From Flavobacteriales bacterium (GTDB taxonomy: Bacteria; Bacteroidota; Bacteroidia; Flavobacteriales; UBA7430), in assembly GCA_002707145.1 (NCBI GenBank), contig PAMD01000015.1, positions 1 through 37,968 on the forward strand: a stretch of 37,968 nucleotides of DNA, given 5' to 3'. Positions 1-8,178 of this stretch are shown here, piece by piece. A model generated the notes under the pieces. The model worked only from the letters and a program-made list of their open reading frames with translations, was not told the DNA's origin and did no database searches. How positions within the stretch are numbered: the stretch's first letter is position 1; the number at the start of each line of letters is the position of its first letter. The position numbers were made by a program, and so were the translations under genes.

Positions 1-1646
1 CGGCAGGCCATATTGGGTGCATCGGGACCATCTAATACTTCAAAACATACATCAAATAATTTCTGGGCCTTATCGTCGGCAATTCGCATCAATTCAACTG
101 ATGCGAAGGCACCACCTTCATTAGCTCTTGCCCAAACAACACCTGTCGTGATATTATTTACAGCACCAGGCTCTAATGTAAAAGGACCAGCAGACTGAAT
201 AAACCTTCTATCTGCAGGAACATTTCCTGCAGATTGCTCTGTCCATATTTCTCCTGGGAAAGCAGGATCTGTATCGCCAGGAAACATAAAATCACATAAG
301 GTATTGTCTGTATTTCTTCCGTCTTCACCATAAGTCATAGGCTGTCCATCAAGCCAAATCCCTCTCAAGTAATTATAATAATCTGGAGCTAAATCTGGAT
401 TTCCATCAGGAGTAGCATTAATATTATTATAATAGACAAACTTAGACATAGTAAGTTGCTCGCCCATATTAGTTAAACTATCAGTACCATCCGACGCAAT
501 AACATATTCAGGATCAGCAAGGGGTCCTCTAAAAAAATCTACTCCAATGGCAGGAGGATTCGCACCATAGCCAACTGCTGTTCCATCATCCTCGTCTCCA
601 TTATAACAGTAACCCAATCCTCTGGCTACATCACATCCCACATAATCATCTTGATAATCTCCAAGGTCTGGATCAACCCAGACACCAAAGTATGTTTCAT
701 TCAATGAAGTATGAGAACGATTGATCATTTTGTAATTATAAAATGTCATATTATTAATCTCATCATTTGTAGAAAAAGCAAAAGCTTGGGCCTGAATCTC
801 AAGACCTAAAGAGGTCTCAGAACCAGATTCAGTATGAATATTTCCATTGTCGTTATAAACCCACCACAAGGTCTGGTCTCCAAATAACATGTCTCCTTCC
901 TTGCAATTGAATTCGCCATCTAAATTGTATTCAGGATAATCCCCAGCTGACGGATTATAATATCCATCGTTGTCTACATCTCGAAAAGGAGCTAAATATT
1001 CTGCGGCATAAAAACCATTTGTACCCACTAAAGGGTCATACTCGGTAGATGCATTACTTAAATCATCCGTAATTCTATTTCCAGGATAATTTAAAATCGA
1101 TTGAGGTATTACATAATCAGGGAATTCTTCTGCGGCATTTTCTGAATTACTCCATGCTACAAATGCCTCTACATCTGTTCTTAACAGAACGTAATGTTTA
1201 TCGTATTGGGCACAAATAGAGGCATCGGTGCTTCCATAATTAGAATTAGGAAGTCCTTCACTGGTCAATCTAACATTATCTAAAGGGCCTGGCCAATAGT
1301 CTGAACCTGACTGTCGATAAGTCTGACCAGCTACTTTTATTTGATCATTTTCATCTAGTCCTCCAATCCACAAAGCTCCAGCAAACATAGAGTGTTTAGC
1401 AGATCCTTTAGGAATCTCGTAGCGGCCATTGGAAAGATCCCACCACATGTCTCCACCATTAAGGATAGTAGTTTTCACATTATTAATATCCAATAGAGTT
1501 TGTGCAGTACCCGCAGCACAATTATATGCCAAAGTTTGAGTAGGACCGGTAGCTCCACCTTGACCATAATTGACATTTTCTTTTGCTTGAGCCAAACTAA
1601 GCCCAGCGAAGAAAAGGTATAAACTGTTTTTTAGTATCATTTTCAT
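1..1646 (-). CDS. Secreted protein downstream of the TonB receptor (3' end cut by the window)
   Basis: An open frame runs on the minus strand from an ATG at 1646 to the left edge, 548 codons without a stop, so the C-terminus is missing. Residues 1-21 form a signal peptide (basic start, hydrophobic core, end SLAQA). The mature part is rich in Trp, Tyr, Asn and Asp. It has an Asp-rich loop at about 222-237 (DVDNDGYY, then GDYPE) that looks like a calcium-binding D-x-D-x-D-G turn, and a block DDYVGCD...GYCYNGD at about 333-351. From memory, this pattern belongs to large Bacteroidota secreted proteins that usually end in a T9SS sorting tail; no tail is visible here because the gene is cut. It starts 23 bases after the receptor stop, so the two are very likely one transcript. 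The function is unknown; a surface partner or client of the receptor pathway is inference. Confidence 0.85.
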   Translation of the reverse strand, partial: MKMILKNSLYLFFAGLSLAQAKENVNYGQGGATGPTQTLAYNCAAGTAQTLLDINNVKTTILNGGDMWWDLSNGRYEIPKGSAKHSMFAGALWIGGLDENDQIKVAGQTYRQSGSDYWPGPLDNVRLTSEGLPNSNYGSTDASICAQYDKHYVLLRTDVEAFVAWSNSENAAEEFPDYVIPQSILNYPGNRITDDLSNASTEYDPLVGTNGFYAAEYLAPFRDVDNDGYYNPSAGDYPEYNLDGEFNCKEGDMLFGDQTLWWVYNDNGNIHTESGSETSLGLEIQAQAFAFSTNDEINNMTFYNYKMINRSHTSLNETYFGVWVDPDLGDYQDDYVGCDVARGLGYCYNGDEDDGTAVGYGANPPAIGVDFFRGPLADPEYVIASDGTDSLTNMGEQLTMSKFVYYNNINATPDGNPDLAPDYYNYLRGIWLDGQPMTYGEDGRNTDNTLCDFMFPGDTDPAFPGEIWTEQSAGNVPADRRFIQSAGPFTLEPGAVNNITTGVVWARANEGGAFASVELMRIADDKAQKLFDVCFEVLDGPDAPNMAC

Positions 1647-1669
1647 AATTGTACGTTTATCTTCCAAGA

Positions 1670-4600
1670 TTAAAAGTCTAGAGTTACTCCTAAACGAACT
1701 GTTCTCGGACGAGTAAAGTTGTTCGGATCATTTAACTTAACGGTATACATATCAGCAAAAGCATTCGGGTTTATCTGAGATGCAATATCATCGATACCCA
1801 CTGCTGTGGTTAAATAACCATCGTCGTCTGGATTACCTGTGAATTGGTATACATTGACAACATTGGCAGTATTAAGAATATTTTGTACTTGTAGGTAAAC
1901 ATTTACAGTTCCTTTCTTCTGAAATTCCTGGACATCTCCCCATCTAATATCAAAACTTTTATTTACTCTCATATCCATTCTATAAGACCAAGGCAAGCGA
2001 GAGCCGTTTACAGAACCCTCGAGGTATGTCCGATTATTTATCCCGAATTGAGCCGCCTGAGTAGCATTTAACTGACGACTATAAGGAGTTCCTGAACCGG
2101 CAGTAGCAAGAAAGTTAATCCCTGTATTAGATAATATTTCTTTTCCATTTACAATAGGACCATTATAACGTTTGCCTGAACCGTATCTAAAATCAAGACT
2201 AGCAGTCAAGTTGTGACGTTGGTCAAAGTCTAAGGGAAGTGTAGCTCTTAAGTTTGGTTGTTCAGAACCTACAATATTCACTCCTGTAACATCGTTAGAT
2301 CCGGAACCATCAGCAAATTGCATAGTATAATTAGCATTAAAACTTACATTTTTTGTACGTCGTAGCTCAAATGCCATAGAAAGACCTTTCACAGTTCCAA
2401 AATCAATATTTCCCCAAGTGTAATATTCTTTTGGAAATGCATAAGCAACACGAGTATACTGTATCATATCTCTCATTTCTCTGTAAAAAGCATTGATTGT
2501 TAATGCTGAACTCGAAGAGAGTGTTTGCTTAAAACCAACTTCATAGTTCGTTGTCTTAACAGATTTAAGATCTGGATTATTCAGAGTAGAAGCTGTTTTA
2601 TAGGCTAAAAACAAATAATCTGTTGGATCCATTCTATTTCTACTTGGCCGTTGTGCTAACACATCATAATAAGCATAAAACATTGCCTCATCAGATATAG
2701 GAAAATTAAATGAAATACGAGGCATTACTGTCACTTGGGGTTCATAATCTTCAAATGCATCTGCAGTTAAACCTTTGTTTAAAGCATCTCCATTCAAAAG
2801 AGCGTCAGGATCAGCAAGCATTGGTAAAACCCCTTTAGAAATATTTAATACATTAGGATCAGTAATGGGAAGACCATCCGCATTAAACCAAGCATCTCCG
2901 TTTCGATACCCTGTAATAGATCCAGCATTTGTGTTATCATCCACATAAACAACATAATCATCTCCTATATTAGAGGGATGAGGACCAAAGTCACCAACTT
3001 CACCAGCTGTTAGGACATCGTAAATAGAGTAAGGGTCTTTCAAAACCTCTTGATTAGCATCATAACGATCCACACGGACACCAATATTAAAAATTATATC
3101 ATCAAAAGCGAATTTATCTTGAATGTAACCGGCAACATATATAGGTTGAAAAGCACCTATTTCTCTTTTGTAATCTCCATTATCGTCCGTGTCAGTTAAA
3201 AACTCATTCATTCCAGGCTGAACTCCATCAATAGAATTACCTTGAGCATCAAATCCATACCAAGTACCATAACTTGTTCCCCCATTGAAAAGATCATCTG
3301 AACTAAACATTGAAATGTCTAATTGATCTGGATTATAGGTATGAATATCGACAAATTCTTCATTAGAAATACCCAAACTTTCTCTGAAATTAATAGCGAA
3401 AGCAGACATCTCATCAAAGTTATATGAATTTTGGACACCTACCAGGGCTCCATTTTCAGCATCTGTATAAAGATACTCATAAGCACCTTCAAACTGACCT
3501 ATATAATTATTAACCTTTTGTTCCGCAAGCGTCCATAAACCTACAGGATTAATTCCGTAATACCTATCATCCCTTTGCTCATATTCGAAACCAAATTGAA
3601 TAGCGTGATCATTAATATCTGCGGACGCAGAACCAGTGAATCGAAATTGAGAATCATCAGACTTAGAATAACCATTATACTGACGACCGGAATTGTACCA
3701 TATTGAATAAACGTTATCTGTACGATCACCATTCACAGCAGCACCAATTCCAGTAATTTGGTCAATAGTTGTGACCGACTCTGAACCAACAAAATCATAG
3801 TATGCTTGTGTGTAAGACTCCACATTAGGATTTAAGCCTCCGGCTTGAAAATCATAATATGCTATTGGGTCTTGGGCTAAAAGAAAGTTGGACGAAACGC
3901 CATCAGATGATGTAGGTACATTGAACATAGTATCTCCAACAGATGGAGTTCCGTTCTGGTCTAATCCTAGGATATCAATAGTATAATTTGGCACCCCATT
4001 TTCATCAGTATCAAACCACTCTAAAGGAGTACTAAATATGGTATCTCGGATCGGTGAAAACTTTCCAATATAGCCATAATTGAATAAATTATCCTGGTGA
4101 TCTTCATCTTGACGAATTTGGGAATCCTTAGAATAATCTGCTTGAAGTGTAAAGAACGCATTTTTTAATGAAGAAGCAGACTGATCATCATCGTTGGCTC
4201 CGAAGCTTTGTTGAAATCGACCATAAACACGCCAAGATTGATCAATAAACTGAGGATTATTGGAAGGATTAAACATACTATATGTATAAATAGACTCATT
4301 ATATTTCGAATTAGTGAAATTCCCTCCAACGGTTATGTTAGTATTTAAAGTGGGTTTAAAATCAATCTTCCCTGCAATACTTGCATTTGTTCTAGCTACA
4401 TTTTGTCTTGCAGATATTTCTTCTAGATCATCCATGGTGACATTTTCTGCGGCTCTTTGAGCTTGTACTACACCATTTTGTACACTGAAAATCAGTGGGT
4501 TTTTTTCTAATTCTGAAAGGACATCATCTTTAACTTTGAACATAGAAGCTCCAGAGGGATCGAAATCATCGGCAGATTCATATTCACCTGAAAGAAAGAA

Positions 4601-5407
4601 TCCCAAAGTAGAATTCCCATCTTCATTCTTCATAAGGGGACCAGAAAGATTAAATCCTACTAAATTATATCCAAAATCATCTAAAAAACTTGATGAAACA
4701 ACTTCAACACCTCCAAAGAACTCATTGGACGGGCCTCTAGTAGTAATACTAATAATACCTCCAGTAGCATCTCCATATGAGGCAGGTAGACCTCCAGTAA
4801 TGACTGTCATTTGTTCAATAGAGGCTTGAGGTAATTTATTCGAGGCTCGTACTTTTACTCCATCAATATAATAAAAAGTCGCGTCAGATCGAGATCCACG
4901 AACATTTAGGTCACCACCTTCGTCTTCTTGATAAATACCTGCAGTCTGAGCAGCTACGGAAGAGACATTTCTTGTAGGAAGAGCAGTAATCTCCTCTTTT
5001 GTTTTGGTGGTACCTGATTTATCTGGATCGATAAGAGGAACAACATATTCAATAAGCTCAACCTCACCAATCACTGAGGAAGAGGTTTTTAATTTAGCAT
5101 TTATGTATGTAATTTTATTAGATGAGACTAATACGTCAGAAATTTCTTTACTTGCAAATCCGATAAAGGAAATTTTAACAGTGTAACTTCCTGGATCGAT
5201 GGGTTTAATCGTATACCTACCATCAAAATCAGCTACTGCTCCCGCAACTACAACTCCATTTAATTCTAGGACTACGTTAGCCATTGGAACTGTTTCACCT
5301 GTATCATTCTCTGTGATGGTTCCTTTTAAAGACCCGGACTGAGACTGGGCAAAGCAGTAATTTGTGAATCCAACCAGAGCAATTATAGTAAGTAAATTTC
5401 GAAACAT
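1670..5407 (-). CDS. TonB-dependent outer-membrane receptor with N-terminal regulatory-like domain
   Basis: A 1245-residue outer-membrane receptor expected to import a ligand using TonB-ExbBD energy. Residues 1-21 are a signal peptide ending CFAQ. About 25-105 form the carboxypeptidase-regulatory-like beta-sandwich (GSLKGTI start, GRYTI, then VKISFIGF). About 130-230 form the plug (LNVRGSRSD, YYIDGVKV, VITGGLPASYGDATGGII). The rest is a long barrel with many aromatic and Asp/Asn-rich loops, ending in Phe (VRLGVTLDF), as expected for a beta-barrel C-terminus. It resembles Oar-type receptors more than SusC, and no SusD-like gene is next to it in the visible part. The substrate cannot be told from sequence. 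It is the first gene of a unit with the secreted protein 23 bases downstream, and has its own promoter and a phased repeat upstream. Confidence 0.93.
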   Translation of the reverse strand: MFRNLLTIIALVGFTNYCFAQSQSGSLKGTITENDTGETVPMANVVLELNGVVVAGAVADFDGRYTIKPIDPGSYTVKISFIGFASKEISDVLVSSNKITYINAKLKTSSSVIGEVELIEYVVPLIDPDKSGTTKTKEEITALPTRNVSSVAAQTAGIYQEDEGGDLNVRGSRSDATFYYIDGVKVRASNKLPQASIEQMTVITGGLPASYGDATGGIISITTRGPSNEFFGGVEVVSSSFLDDFGYNLVGFNLSGPLMKNEDGNSTLGFFLSGEYESADDFDPSGASMFKVKDDVLSELEKNPLIFSVQNGVVQAQRAAENVTMDDLEEISARQNVARTNASIAGKIDFKPTLNTNITVGGNFTNSKYNESIYTYSMFNPSNNPQFIDQSWRVYGRFQQSFGANDDDQSASSLKNAFFTLQADYSKDSQIRQDEDHQDNLFNYGYIGKFSPIRDTIFSTPLEWFDTDENGVPNYTIDILGLDQNGTPSVGDTMFNVPTSSDGVSSNFLLAQDPIAYYDFQAGGLNPNVESYTQAYYDFVGSESVTTIDQITGIGAAVNGDRTDNVYSIWYNSGRQYNGYSKSDDSQFRFTGSASADINDHAIQFGFEYEQRDDRYYGINPVGLWTLAEQKVNNYIGQFEGAYEYLYTDAENGALVGVQNSYNFDEMSAFAINFRESLGISNEEFVDIHTYNPDQLDISMFSSDDLFNGGTSYGTWYGFDAQGNSIDGVQPGMNEFLTDTDDNGDYKREIGAFQPIYVAGYIQDKFAFDDIIFNIGVRVDRYDANQEVLKDPYSIYDVLTAGEVGDFGPHPSNIGDDYVVYVDDNTNAGSITGYRNGDAWFNADGLPITDPNVLNISKGVLPMLADPDALLNGDALNKGLTADAFEDYEPQVTVMPRISFNFPISDEAMFYAYYDVLAQRPSRNRMDPTDYLFLAYKTASTLNNPDLKSVKTTNYEVGFKQTLSSSSALTINAFYREMRDMIQYTRVAYAFPKEYYTWGNIDFGTVKGLSMAFELRRTKNVSFNANYTMQFADGSGSNDVTGVNIVGSEQPNLRATLPLDFDQRHNLTASLDFRYGSGKRYNGPIVNGKEILSNTGINFLATAGSGTPYSRQLNATQAAQFGINNRTYLEGSVNGSRLPWSYRMDMRVNKSFDIRWGDVQEFQKKGTVNVYLQVQNILNTANVVNVYQFTGNPDDDGYLTTAVGIDDIASQINPNAFADMYTVKLNDPNNFTRPRTVRLGVTLDF

Positions 5408-5445
5408 AAAATTTATATTTTAATTTTAAGAAAAATTCAATCTGC

Positions 5446-5477
5446 CAAATATAGTAATTAAAGCCAACCAAATCCAA
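5446..5477 (-). promoter_or_regulatory. Promoter of the TonB-receptor operon
   Basis: On the minus strand there is a perfect Bacteroidota -7 box TATATTTG (5446-5453, read as its complement). A TTG -33 element lies at 5475-5477 with a 21-base spacer, within the 17-23 range described for Flavobacterium promoters. The expected start point near 5439 leaves a leader of about 30 bases before the receptor ATG at 5407. Confidence 0.6.
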
Positions 5478-5480
5478 AAA

Positions 5481-5514
5481 ATTGTTAAGGATTGTTAAGG
5501 ATTGTTAAGGATTG
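5481..5514. repeat. 10-bp tandem repeat, 3.4 copies, abutting the receptor promoter
   Basis: The unit ATTGTTAAGG occurs three times without change (5481-5510), followed by ATTG (5511-5514). The 10-base period is close to one helical turn, so each copy faces the same side of DNA. The array begins 3 bases upstream of the -33 element of the receptor promoter, roughly -42 to -75 from the expected start point, where an activator would bind. It also lies in the gap shared with the divergent lipoprotein gene. Regulatory use is inference; slippage-made simple repeat is the alternative. Confidence 0.85.
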
Positions 5515-5627
5515 AAATTAGGCTAATTCATTTTTGAAAAAATCTCAAGCAAACAGAACAACAAATTGGAAATCACATGTAAAATAATGAGATTTACCAA
5601 AAAATTCGTAATTAAATTAATGACTAT

Positions 5628-6044
5628 ATGAAAAACCTCCAACACTTTCTTATTACTATTCTTTGTTTGGGGGCATGTAACAAAGATATTAATGAATTTC
5701 CTCAAGCAAGCGTGAACCTATATTTATACCCAAATAACATTGAGTATAACGGCCTTCACATCCCGGGGAATTCAGCTAAAATTGAAGGAGGAATAAATGG
5801 TATATTGATTTTTCATGATTTTTTCGACAACTATATTGCATACGACAGAGCTTGCACAAATGATCCTTTAAATACTTGCGAACAGATTGACATTGATAAT
5901 GAACAAACAAATAACCTCAAATGTTCCTGTTGTGAATCTGAGTTCTTTATCTTTGATGGGTCAGTAATTACGGGGCCTGCTCAACAAGCTTTATATCGAT
6001 ATCAAACCACATTTGATGGCCTGACACTAAGAGTGTTTAACTAA
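5628..6044 (+). CDS. Small lipoprotein with a Rieske-like fold and altered metal ligands
   Basis: A 138-residue predicted lipoprotein. Residues 1-16 are a signal sequence and C17 is the lipobox cysteine (LGAC). The second half matches the layout of Rieske [2Fe-2S] domains: YDRAC at 72-76 in the place of the first C-x-H ligand loop, then CSCCESEF (99-106) in the place of C-x-x-H-x-S-x-F, followed by DGSVITGPA (110-118) and a short Leu/Tyr strand. The two ligand histidines are absent. C76, C84, C99, C101 and C102 remain, so a normal Rieske cluster is unlikely; a four-Cys metal site or a purely structural fold is possible. Similar small lipoproteins are common in Bacteroidota by my recollection. 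It is divergent from the receptor operon and converges on ahcY across a terminator. I see no clear TAnnTTTG box in front of it. Confidence 0.75.
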   Translation: MKNLQHFLITILCLGACNKDINEFPQASVNLYLYPNNIEYNGLHIPGNSAKIEGGINGILIFHDFFDNYIAYDRACTNDPLNTCEQIDIDNEQTNNLKCSCCESEFFIFDGSVITGPAQQALYRYQTTFDGLTLRVFN

Positions 6045-6080
6045 AATACTTTTAGACAATTAAGGAGAATACAAAATGAA

Positions 6081-6118
6081 TTTGTTACAAAAAGCGCCCT
6101 TAACGCTTTTTTAACAAA
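6081..6118. terminator. Bidirectional terminator between the lipoprotein gene and ahcY
   Basis: An inverted repeat pairs TTTGTTA (6081-6087) with TAACAAA (6112-6118), and AAAAAGCG (6089-6096) with CGCTTTTT (6104-6111). There is one bulged base (6088) and a 7-base loop. A T-run follows the GC core on both strands. It lies between two convergent genes, so it fits a terminator for both. Confidence 0.8.
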
Positions 6119-6127
6119 TAGTTAATA

Positions 6128-7444
6128 TTAATATCGGTAATATTCTGGTTTAAAAGGACCTTTAACTGGGACACTTATATAATCTGCCTGATCTTGACTT
6201 AAATCTTCCAAAACCACACCTAATTTATTTAAATGTAATCGAGCTACTTTTTCGTCTAAATGCTTGGGTAAGGTATATACTTCATTAAGATATTTATCTG
6301 AATTTAACCAAAGCTCTATCTGGGCCAAAACTTGATTTGCAAAAGAATTGGACATAACAAATGAAGGATGTCCCGTTGCACATCCAAGATTAACCAAACG
6401 CCCTTCAGCCAAAAGAATAATTTGTTTCCCGTCAATGGAATATTGGTCGACTTGAGGTTTTATTATTACTTTAGTACCACCGTGATTTTCATTTAACCAA
6501 GCCACATCTATTTCATTATCAAAATGTCCTATGTTACAAACAATGGCCTTATCTTTCATGTTTTTGAAATGTCTTGCAACAATAATATCTTTATTTCCTG
6601 TGGAGGTTACAACAATATCTGCTTCTTTTACTGCGTCGTCCATTTTTTTTACCTCAAAACCTTCCATCGCGGCTTGTAGGGCACAAATCGGATCAATCTC
6701 AGTGACAATAACTCGAGCTCCAGCAGCCTGAAGGGACTGAACAGAACCCTTACCCACATCTCCATAACCTGCAACTACGGCAACTTTCCCTGCAATCATA
6801 GTATCGGTCGCACGTCTAATACCATCCACAAGAGATTCCCTACAACCATATTTATTATCAAATTTAGATTTCGTCACCGAATCATTGACATTAATAGCGG
6901 GCATTACTAAAGTTCCATTTTTAAACCTTTCATACAATCTGTGAACACCAGTGGTAGTTTCTTCAGATAATCCGCGAATTTCATCGGTTAATTCTGGGAA
7001 ATGATCAAAAACCAAATTTGTTAGATCTCCTCCATCATCTAGAATTAGATTTAAAGGTTTTTTGTCTTCTCCAAAGAAGAGAGTCTGCTCAATGCACCAT
7101 TCAAACTCTTCTTCAGTCATTCCCTTCCATGCAAAAACAGGAATTCCAGCAGCAGCTATTGCGGCAGCTGCATGATCTTGAGTAGAAAATATATTACATG
7201 AAGACCATTGGACTTCCGCACCTAACGCGGTAAGAGTTTCAATTAAAACAGCGGTCTGAATCGTCATGTGCAAACATCCAGATATACGAGAACCCTTTAA
7301 GGGTTGTTGAGAAGAATACTCTTCCCTAAGAGCCATAAGGCCGGGCATTTCTGCTTCAGCAAGACGTATTTCATTTCTACCCCATTCGGCAAGGCTCATA
7401 TCTTTTACCTTGTATTGAATCGATTTCATTGTTGTTGTACTCAT
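6128..7444 (-). CDS. ahcY: Adenosylhomocysteinase (S-adenosylhomocysteine hydrolase)
   Basis: Cytosolic NAD-dependent enzyme that splits S-adenosylhomocysteine into adenosine and homocysteine, removing the inhibitory product of methyl-transfer reactions. The 438 residues match the usual family length of about 430-480. Visible motifs are [13 protein letters not shown] and [15 protein letters not shown] (substrate domain), [31 protein letters not shown], and the NAD-binding loop GYGDVGKGS. The C-terminus KPEYYRY is the conserved tail that reaches the cofactor site of the neighbouring subunit. The ATG at 7444 gives the expected N-terminus. The gene ends at a shared terminator and appears to stand alone. 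A TATATTTG box lies 21 bases upstream of its start, back to back with the phosphopantetheinyl transferase gene. Confidence 0.98.
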   Translation of the reverse strand: MSTTTMKSIQYKVKDMSLAEWGRNEIRLAEAEMPGLMALREEYSSQQPLKGSRISGCLHMTIQTAVLIETLTALGAEVQWSSCNIFSTQDHAAAAIAAAGIPVFAWKGMTEEEFEWCIEQTLFFGEDKKPLNLILDDGGDLTNLVFDHFPELTDEIRGLSEETTTGVHRLYERFKNGTLVMPAINVNDSVTKSKFDNKYGCRESLVDGIRRATDTMIAGKVAVVAGYGDVGKGSVQSLQAAGARVIVTEIDPICALQAAMEGFEVKKMDDAVKEADIVVTSTGNKDIIVARHFKNMKDKAIVCNIGHFDNEIDVAWLNENHGGTKVIIKPQVDQYSIDGKQIILLAEGRLVNLGCATGHPSFVMSNSFANQVLAQIELWLNSDKYLNEVYTLPKHLDEKVARLHLNKLGVVLEDLSQDQADYISVPVKGPFKPEYYRY

Positions 7445-7464
7445 ATTATATATTTTTAGAATTG

Positions 7465-7472
7465 CAAATATA
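7465..7472 (-). promoter_or_regulatory. Possible -7 box for ahcY
   Basis: A perfect TATATTTG on the minus strand, 20 bases before the ahcY ATG. No TTG element is present at a 19-22 base spacing, so only half of the Bacteroidota promoter pattern is supported. Confidence 0.35.
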
Positions 7473-7510
7473 CAACAAAATATAGTCGATCGTCGAATTA
7501 GTTAAATGCA

Positions 7511-7518
7511 TATATTTG
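7511..7518 (+). promoter_or_regulatory. Possible -7 box for the phosphopantetheinyl transferase gene
   Basis: A perfect TATATTTG on the plus strand, only 8 bases before the ATG at 7527. If it is real, transcription would start at or beside the start codon, giving an almost leaderless message. No -33 TTG is seen at the right distance, so support is weak. Confidence 0.3.
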
Positions 7519-7526
7519 TATTGTAA

Positions 7527-8133
7527 ATGAAGAAGATATATCACAAAAAAATTAATTCGACTACTAATATTTCCGTCTGGAAAGTAAATTGGGGGTTAGA
7601 AAAATTGCGGAATATCTATTCTCTTGAGGAGAAAAAAAAACTAAAATTGTTTACCTTCAAAAGCCAAAAAAGAGAAATTGAAGTACTTGCTGAACATTTC
7701 ATACTTCAACAATTATTTAAAAAAAAAAGTGAGACTTCAACATCTACCCTCTGGAAAACCATTTATCAAAAATGCTTCTCATTTATCAATATCTCATAGT
7801 CATGGATATATTGCTATGGCTTTAGGAGAAATTAATCTGGGAATTGATATTGAAAAACCTACAGAAAAAATAGTGAAACTTAGTGAACGATTTCTTTCCA
7901 AAAAAGAAAAAAAAGCTTTCGACCTTAATCCTTCAAAAGAATTTGCATGCAAACTATGGAGCGCAAAAGAATCTATCCTTAAATCTGAAGGAAATAAAAA
8001 AATTAATTTTAGTAAAGATATTGAGATAGATTGTAGTCACTTAACAAAAGGATATACACTTCAAGGTACTTACTTTATCCGTTATCAGACTATTGAATGC
8101 ATGATTTTAACAAGTGTTATAAAGAAAGATTGA
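7527..8133 (+). CDS. 4'-phosphopantetheinyl transferase, reading frame broken at an A10 tract
   Basis: Enzyme of the Sfp/HetI-like class that moves 4'-phosphopantetheine from coenzyme A onto acyl or peptidyl carrier proteins. The product is split over two frames: the N-terminal part runs from ATG 7527, and the rest continues in the next frame to 8133. The two join exactly at ten A residues (7719-7728). With nine A the frame would be continuous for about 201 residues, the normal size. The join would read ...QQLFKKKVRLQHLPSGKPF, a typical family sequence. After the join come LSISHSHGYIA, the metal-binding GIDIEKP, and the conserved LWSAKESILKSEG helix. All key motifs are intact and nothing else has decayed, so this is more likely a sequencing error, polymerase slippage or phase-variable site than a dead gene. 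A separate short gene starting at ATG 7678 is unlikely because it would lack the N-terminal half. Confidence 0.85.
7719..7728. repeat. A10 homopolymer at the frameshift
   Basis: Ten consecutive A at the point where the phosphopantetheinyl transferase changes frame. Tracts of nine or more A are known sites of transcriptional slippage, replication slippage and sequencing error. Loss of one A, or gain of two, restores the full-length frame. Confidence 0.95.
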
Positions 8134-8157
8134 GAATATTTCTTTGAAGGATTTCAC

Positions 8158-8165
8158 TATATTTG
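8158..8165 (+). promoter_or_regulatory. Possible -7 box for the secreted hydrolase gene
   Basis: Perfect TATATTTG, 13 bases before the hydrolase ATG. The nearest good TTG upstream is about 25 bases away, longer than the usual spacer, so the call is tentative. Confidence 0.35.
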
Positions 8166-8178
8166 AAAAAAAAGAAAA

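Noticed and set aside
7678..8133. Separate gene starting at ATG 7678 within the phosphopantetheinyl transferase
   Set aside because: It lacks the N-terminal half of the enzyme, and the missing half lies directly upstream in the other frame, joined at the A10 tract. One broken gene explains both frames.
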